DNA from: Corella eumyota
Taxonomy: Eukaryota > Chordata > Ascidiacea > Phlebobranchia > Corellidae
DNA: 64,000 nt
Assembly: GCA_963082875.1 (NCBI GenBank)
Contig: OY720098.1
Coordinates: forward strand, 20,956,001-21,020,000
Direction: 5' to 3'
A program made the position numbers and the translations under genes. Under the pieces are notes generated by a model that saw only the letters and a list, made by a program, of their open reading frames with translations, did no database searches and was not told where the DNA came from. Of this stretch, positions 61,601 to 64,000 are shown one piece after another. Numbering within the stretch: the first letter of the stretch is position 1; the number at the start of each line of letters is the position of its first letter.

Positions 61601-62105
61601 TTTCTTCTTTGAAACATCATGTCAGTCTTCATGCTGCTGTAGTTTTGGATGATCACATATTTGTAACAGGTGTGGATAAATTTCTTACAGTACTTTAAAT
61701 TGCTGTGCACAAAAATAAAACATTTTATTATATTGCACTGTGTTTATATTTTTAATTTATTTTAGGCGGGAGATATAATAATAGCACCGCGGTTTCATCA
61801 GTGTTTAAATACAACCTTTTTAATGATACATGGTCAGAAGCTGCACCAATGAACAAGGCTCGATTTGGGCACTGTGCCTCAGTTGTGAATGGCAAGATTT
61901 ATGTGGTGGGGGGAAGAGCGTGGTCAGTTATGTGGTTTGGTTAAAAGTTTAGTAACAAAACATTTTGCTTTGATTTATTGTTTTACTGTACAGGTACAAT
62001 AATCCAGTTAATTCCATTGAAGTATTTAATCCCATAAACAACAAGTGGAAAATCATTGCTGAAACACAAAATGAAATATTTAAGGCCACCATGCTGGTTG
62101 TGTAA
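58663..62105 (+). CDS. K12: most diverged intact BTB-BACK-Kelch protein
   Basis: Twelve exons, all in frame; the first three are 58663-58724, 58830-58953 and 59125-59278. The N-terminus is MVRSQQFQSAHFNEIFEELN. BTB has HKNIIGFFSVFFATTFTTG then FKGIDITILKIQG, unlike the METKYN-type start (MKEKYN) of other copies. Intron 3 is long with stops, proving it is a true intron in the family. Intron 4 has a GT donor. Loops: SNPNRKN (blade 1), GKNKS (blade 2), VRFCAS, GRNKKDVT (blade 3), RIGH, CKGGI and LKHHVSLH (blade 4, shortened), RYNNSTA (blade 5), ARFGH, RAWYNNPV (blade 6) and NEIFKA. Parts of exons 3, 4, 5 and 9 are nearly identical in DNA to the young copies while the introns are not. Stop TAA at 62103-62105. 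Confidence 0.85.
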
Positions 62106-62573
62106 AAAATATATTATATATAGTTAGCCTATATTTTTAACTTAAATATTTAAAAAAAATTTTGAAGTTATGATTGTGATAGTCAGTTTTTATGGCAAAG
62201 TGATCTTAAATTAAAAAATGTTTTATGTTTTAATAATTGACTTTTTTAAACACTTTTTGGTTAAAACATTTTTGTGTTAAATTTTATTAACAAATTAATA
62301 TGTTAGTTACTTAGTTGTTGCTTAAAATTAGTATTTGAAATTTAATACTTTGTAATTTTAGTTAATGTTTAAAAAGAAAGTTATTGAGTTTTTCTTTAAT
62401 GCTTTTATCATATTACATTTAAAAAAAATATTTTAAATCTATTATGTACATTTTTTTTATGTTTTATATTAAATTACGTTAGTATCATGTAATGTTTTTT
62501 AATAGTTTTAATAACCACAATTTTATTTCAAGGTTTTAGGTTTGTTGTTAATGTTGTTTAAATTTGTTTAAAA
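62106..62573. other. Spacer K12-K13
   Basis: A 468-bp AT-rich spacer. The last 60 bases (ATTTCAAGGTTTTAGGTTTG onward) match those before the young genes. No gene seen. Confidence 0.65.
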
Positions 62574-64000
62574 ATGGTTCGAAGTCAAGAATTTGAGGGT
62601 GATCACATTAATGAAATATTTGATGAGTTAAACAGGTTTGTTATTTTTACATTTTTATTTATTTAAATTATATAAAGTTATTTTTTTTGAATTATTTTTA
62701 AAATTTGTGGTTATTAATTGTAATTTTTTTTCAGGGATAGAGAAGGAAACAAACATTATTGTGAAGTAACAATTAATGATGGAAGAAAGGAGCATTCTGC
62801 TCACAAAAACATTCTTGGATTTTTCTGTGTTTTCTTTGGAACAATGTTTACAACTGAGGTAAAATAAAAAAACATTTTAAAACTTTTAATGACAAAAAGT
62901 TTATACAGTAAAGTAGTCAAATGTGTTTTATTTACAAAGTATAAATAAGTTTCAAGCAAATATATAAGTTTAGTCAACTTGATTTATGTTTTTACAGATG
63001 AGAGAGAAATACAATCCCATTGTAAAGATCCAAGGAATAAGCTGATATCTGAAAATTTCGAAAAACTTACGTCCAATCAAGAATTTTTAAAACTTTGTTT
63101 AGAGGATTTGCTTTTCATTTTAAAACTGAAAGAAAAAAGGGTAACTAAATAATATATTCTAAATTTATATTAACATAGTTTAAAGTTTTCTTTTTTATCA
63201 CTAAAAACTTGAATATTTTCAGGTTTCATCTGAGCAGATAGTTTACAATGCGATGATAAATTGGATAAAGCATGACAGCAATGAACGACAGAAACATGTT
63301 AACCAATTGTTTCAATCTCTTGATCTTCTTAAATTTAAAAGAGAATTTCTACAACAAGTTGTAATGGAAGAGGTCAGTTCAGTCATAAATACTTTATTGC
63401 AAGGTTATTTTATGAGCCTGTTTACTCGACACATAAAAAGTGCGAAAAAAAGAAATGTAAAATAAGTGCATACAAAGATTTAAAATTTGTTAATGTAACT
63501 GATTTATAATTTATTTTAACATGCTTATGTGAAAAGAATTTATGTTAATATTAAAATAACTTATGTTAATATTAAAATATATATATTTAATTGATAAATA
63601 CTAGTTTGTAGGATTTAATAATGGAATCTTTGGAATGTAATCAACTACTTTTATCTACTTTGGTAAATTTTGTACCACCAGAAGATAGAGGTAAATTCTG
63701 TTAAATGCTTTTCTAGAAAGGCTTTATTGTTTTAATACTTATAGGTTATCTATGTATACATATAGGTTTTTTAAATATTTTTTTAATTCAATTAGATTTA
63801 TTTTAAAATAGGCACCAATGTGAAGTAAAAAATTGTTGCTGTTTTATTTTCTAGTTTAAATAGATATTAAATAATGTTGTAGTTGTAATTCCAACAAAGG
63901 TAATTATAATGGGAGGATTGGATAATAAGAAAGGTGTTGTTTTGTTTGACTCTGTTACGAAAAAATGGACTCAAATGCCAGTATGTTGGTTTTAAATTTC
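62574..64000 (+). pseudogene. K13: Kelch gene with internal BTB/BACK deletion (runs off window)
   Basis: Exons 1 and 2 are open (EFEGDHINEIFDELN; DREGNKHYCEVTIND). Exon 3 starts normally at about 63000, but at 63035-63045 it jumps from GGAATAAGCT straight into the second half of exon 4 (SENFEKLTSNQEFLKLCLEDL). About 285 bp is missing in K3 terms: the rest of exon 3, intron 3 and the first 120 bp of exon 4. In the exon 3 frame a TGA follows at once, so the normal reading fails. Skipping the fused exon would join exon 2 to exon 5 in phase, without most of BTB. Exons 5, 6 and 7 then follow intact (LKFKREF; NQLLLSTLVNFVPP; IIMGGLDNKKG), and intron 4 has a GT donor. Exon 8 onward lies outside the window. 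Confidence 0.75.

Noticed and set aside
1-64000. Search for retrovirus-like elements, LINE reverse transcriptase, CRISPR arrays, rRNA and tRNA genes
   Set aside because: No LTR pair, polymerase or capsid-like frame, regularly spaced repeat array or complete cloverleaf was recognised by reading; a masked database search could still find short fragments.

Overview
The window is animal DNA, most likely from a tunicate of the Ciona type. It is very AT-rich, with short GT-AG introns, compact genes, frequent TGACGTCA-like motifs and sizeable tandem gene families. The genus is inferred from style; no diagnostic marker gene is present.

Two gene families fill the window. The first is a plus-strand tandem array of thirteen BTB-BACK-Kelch genes, called K1 to K13 here. 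Ten (K2-K7, K9-K12) look complete. Each has twelve exons, and the reference copy K3 has all twelve in consistent phase, encoding 543 residues. K1 and K8 are 5'-truncated pseudogenes. K13 carries an internal deletion and runs off the right edge. The second family is a minus-strand, three-domain multicopper-oxidase-like secreted protein: copy 1 at 55-4542 (its 3' end lies left of the window) and a complete copy 2 at 34848-40332. Every copper-ligand motif I could align has been replaced, so it looks like a pseudoenzyme.

Layout: MCO copy 1, intergenic DNA with a 269-bp MITE, K1, K2-K6 (period about 3.6-3.9 kb), a spacer with relics of a Kelch last exon and of MCO terminal exons, K7, another Kelch exon relic, MCO copy 2, intergenic DNA, K8, K9, K10, a second spacer with the same relics plus a GC-rich minisatellite, then the more diverged K11, K12 and K13. 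Bases 1-8600 and 35798-44140 are two near-identical copies of one segmental duplication. The MITE is present only in the first, giving a clean empty site in the second.

The Kelch genes share nearly identical framework exons, introns and spacers. Their differences concentrate at repeating positions: the residues just after each GG doublet and the two residues in each R-x-x-H/A turn. In known Kelch propellers these are the B-C and D-A loops that form the substrate-binding face. If the family acts as CUL3 ubiquitin-ligase adaptors, as BTB-BACK-Kelch proteins usually do, this is a locus producing many adaptors with one scaffold and different target-recognition surfaces. That is the main discovery candidate. 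Splicing adds possible variation: a GC donor at intron 4 in seven genes, a frame-preserving 54-57-bp intron 3, and duplicated acceptors 9 bp apart at the blade-6 loop in three genes.

No RNA gene, CRISPR array, retrovirus-like element or reverse-transcriptase gene was recognised.
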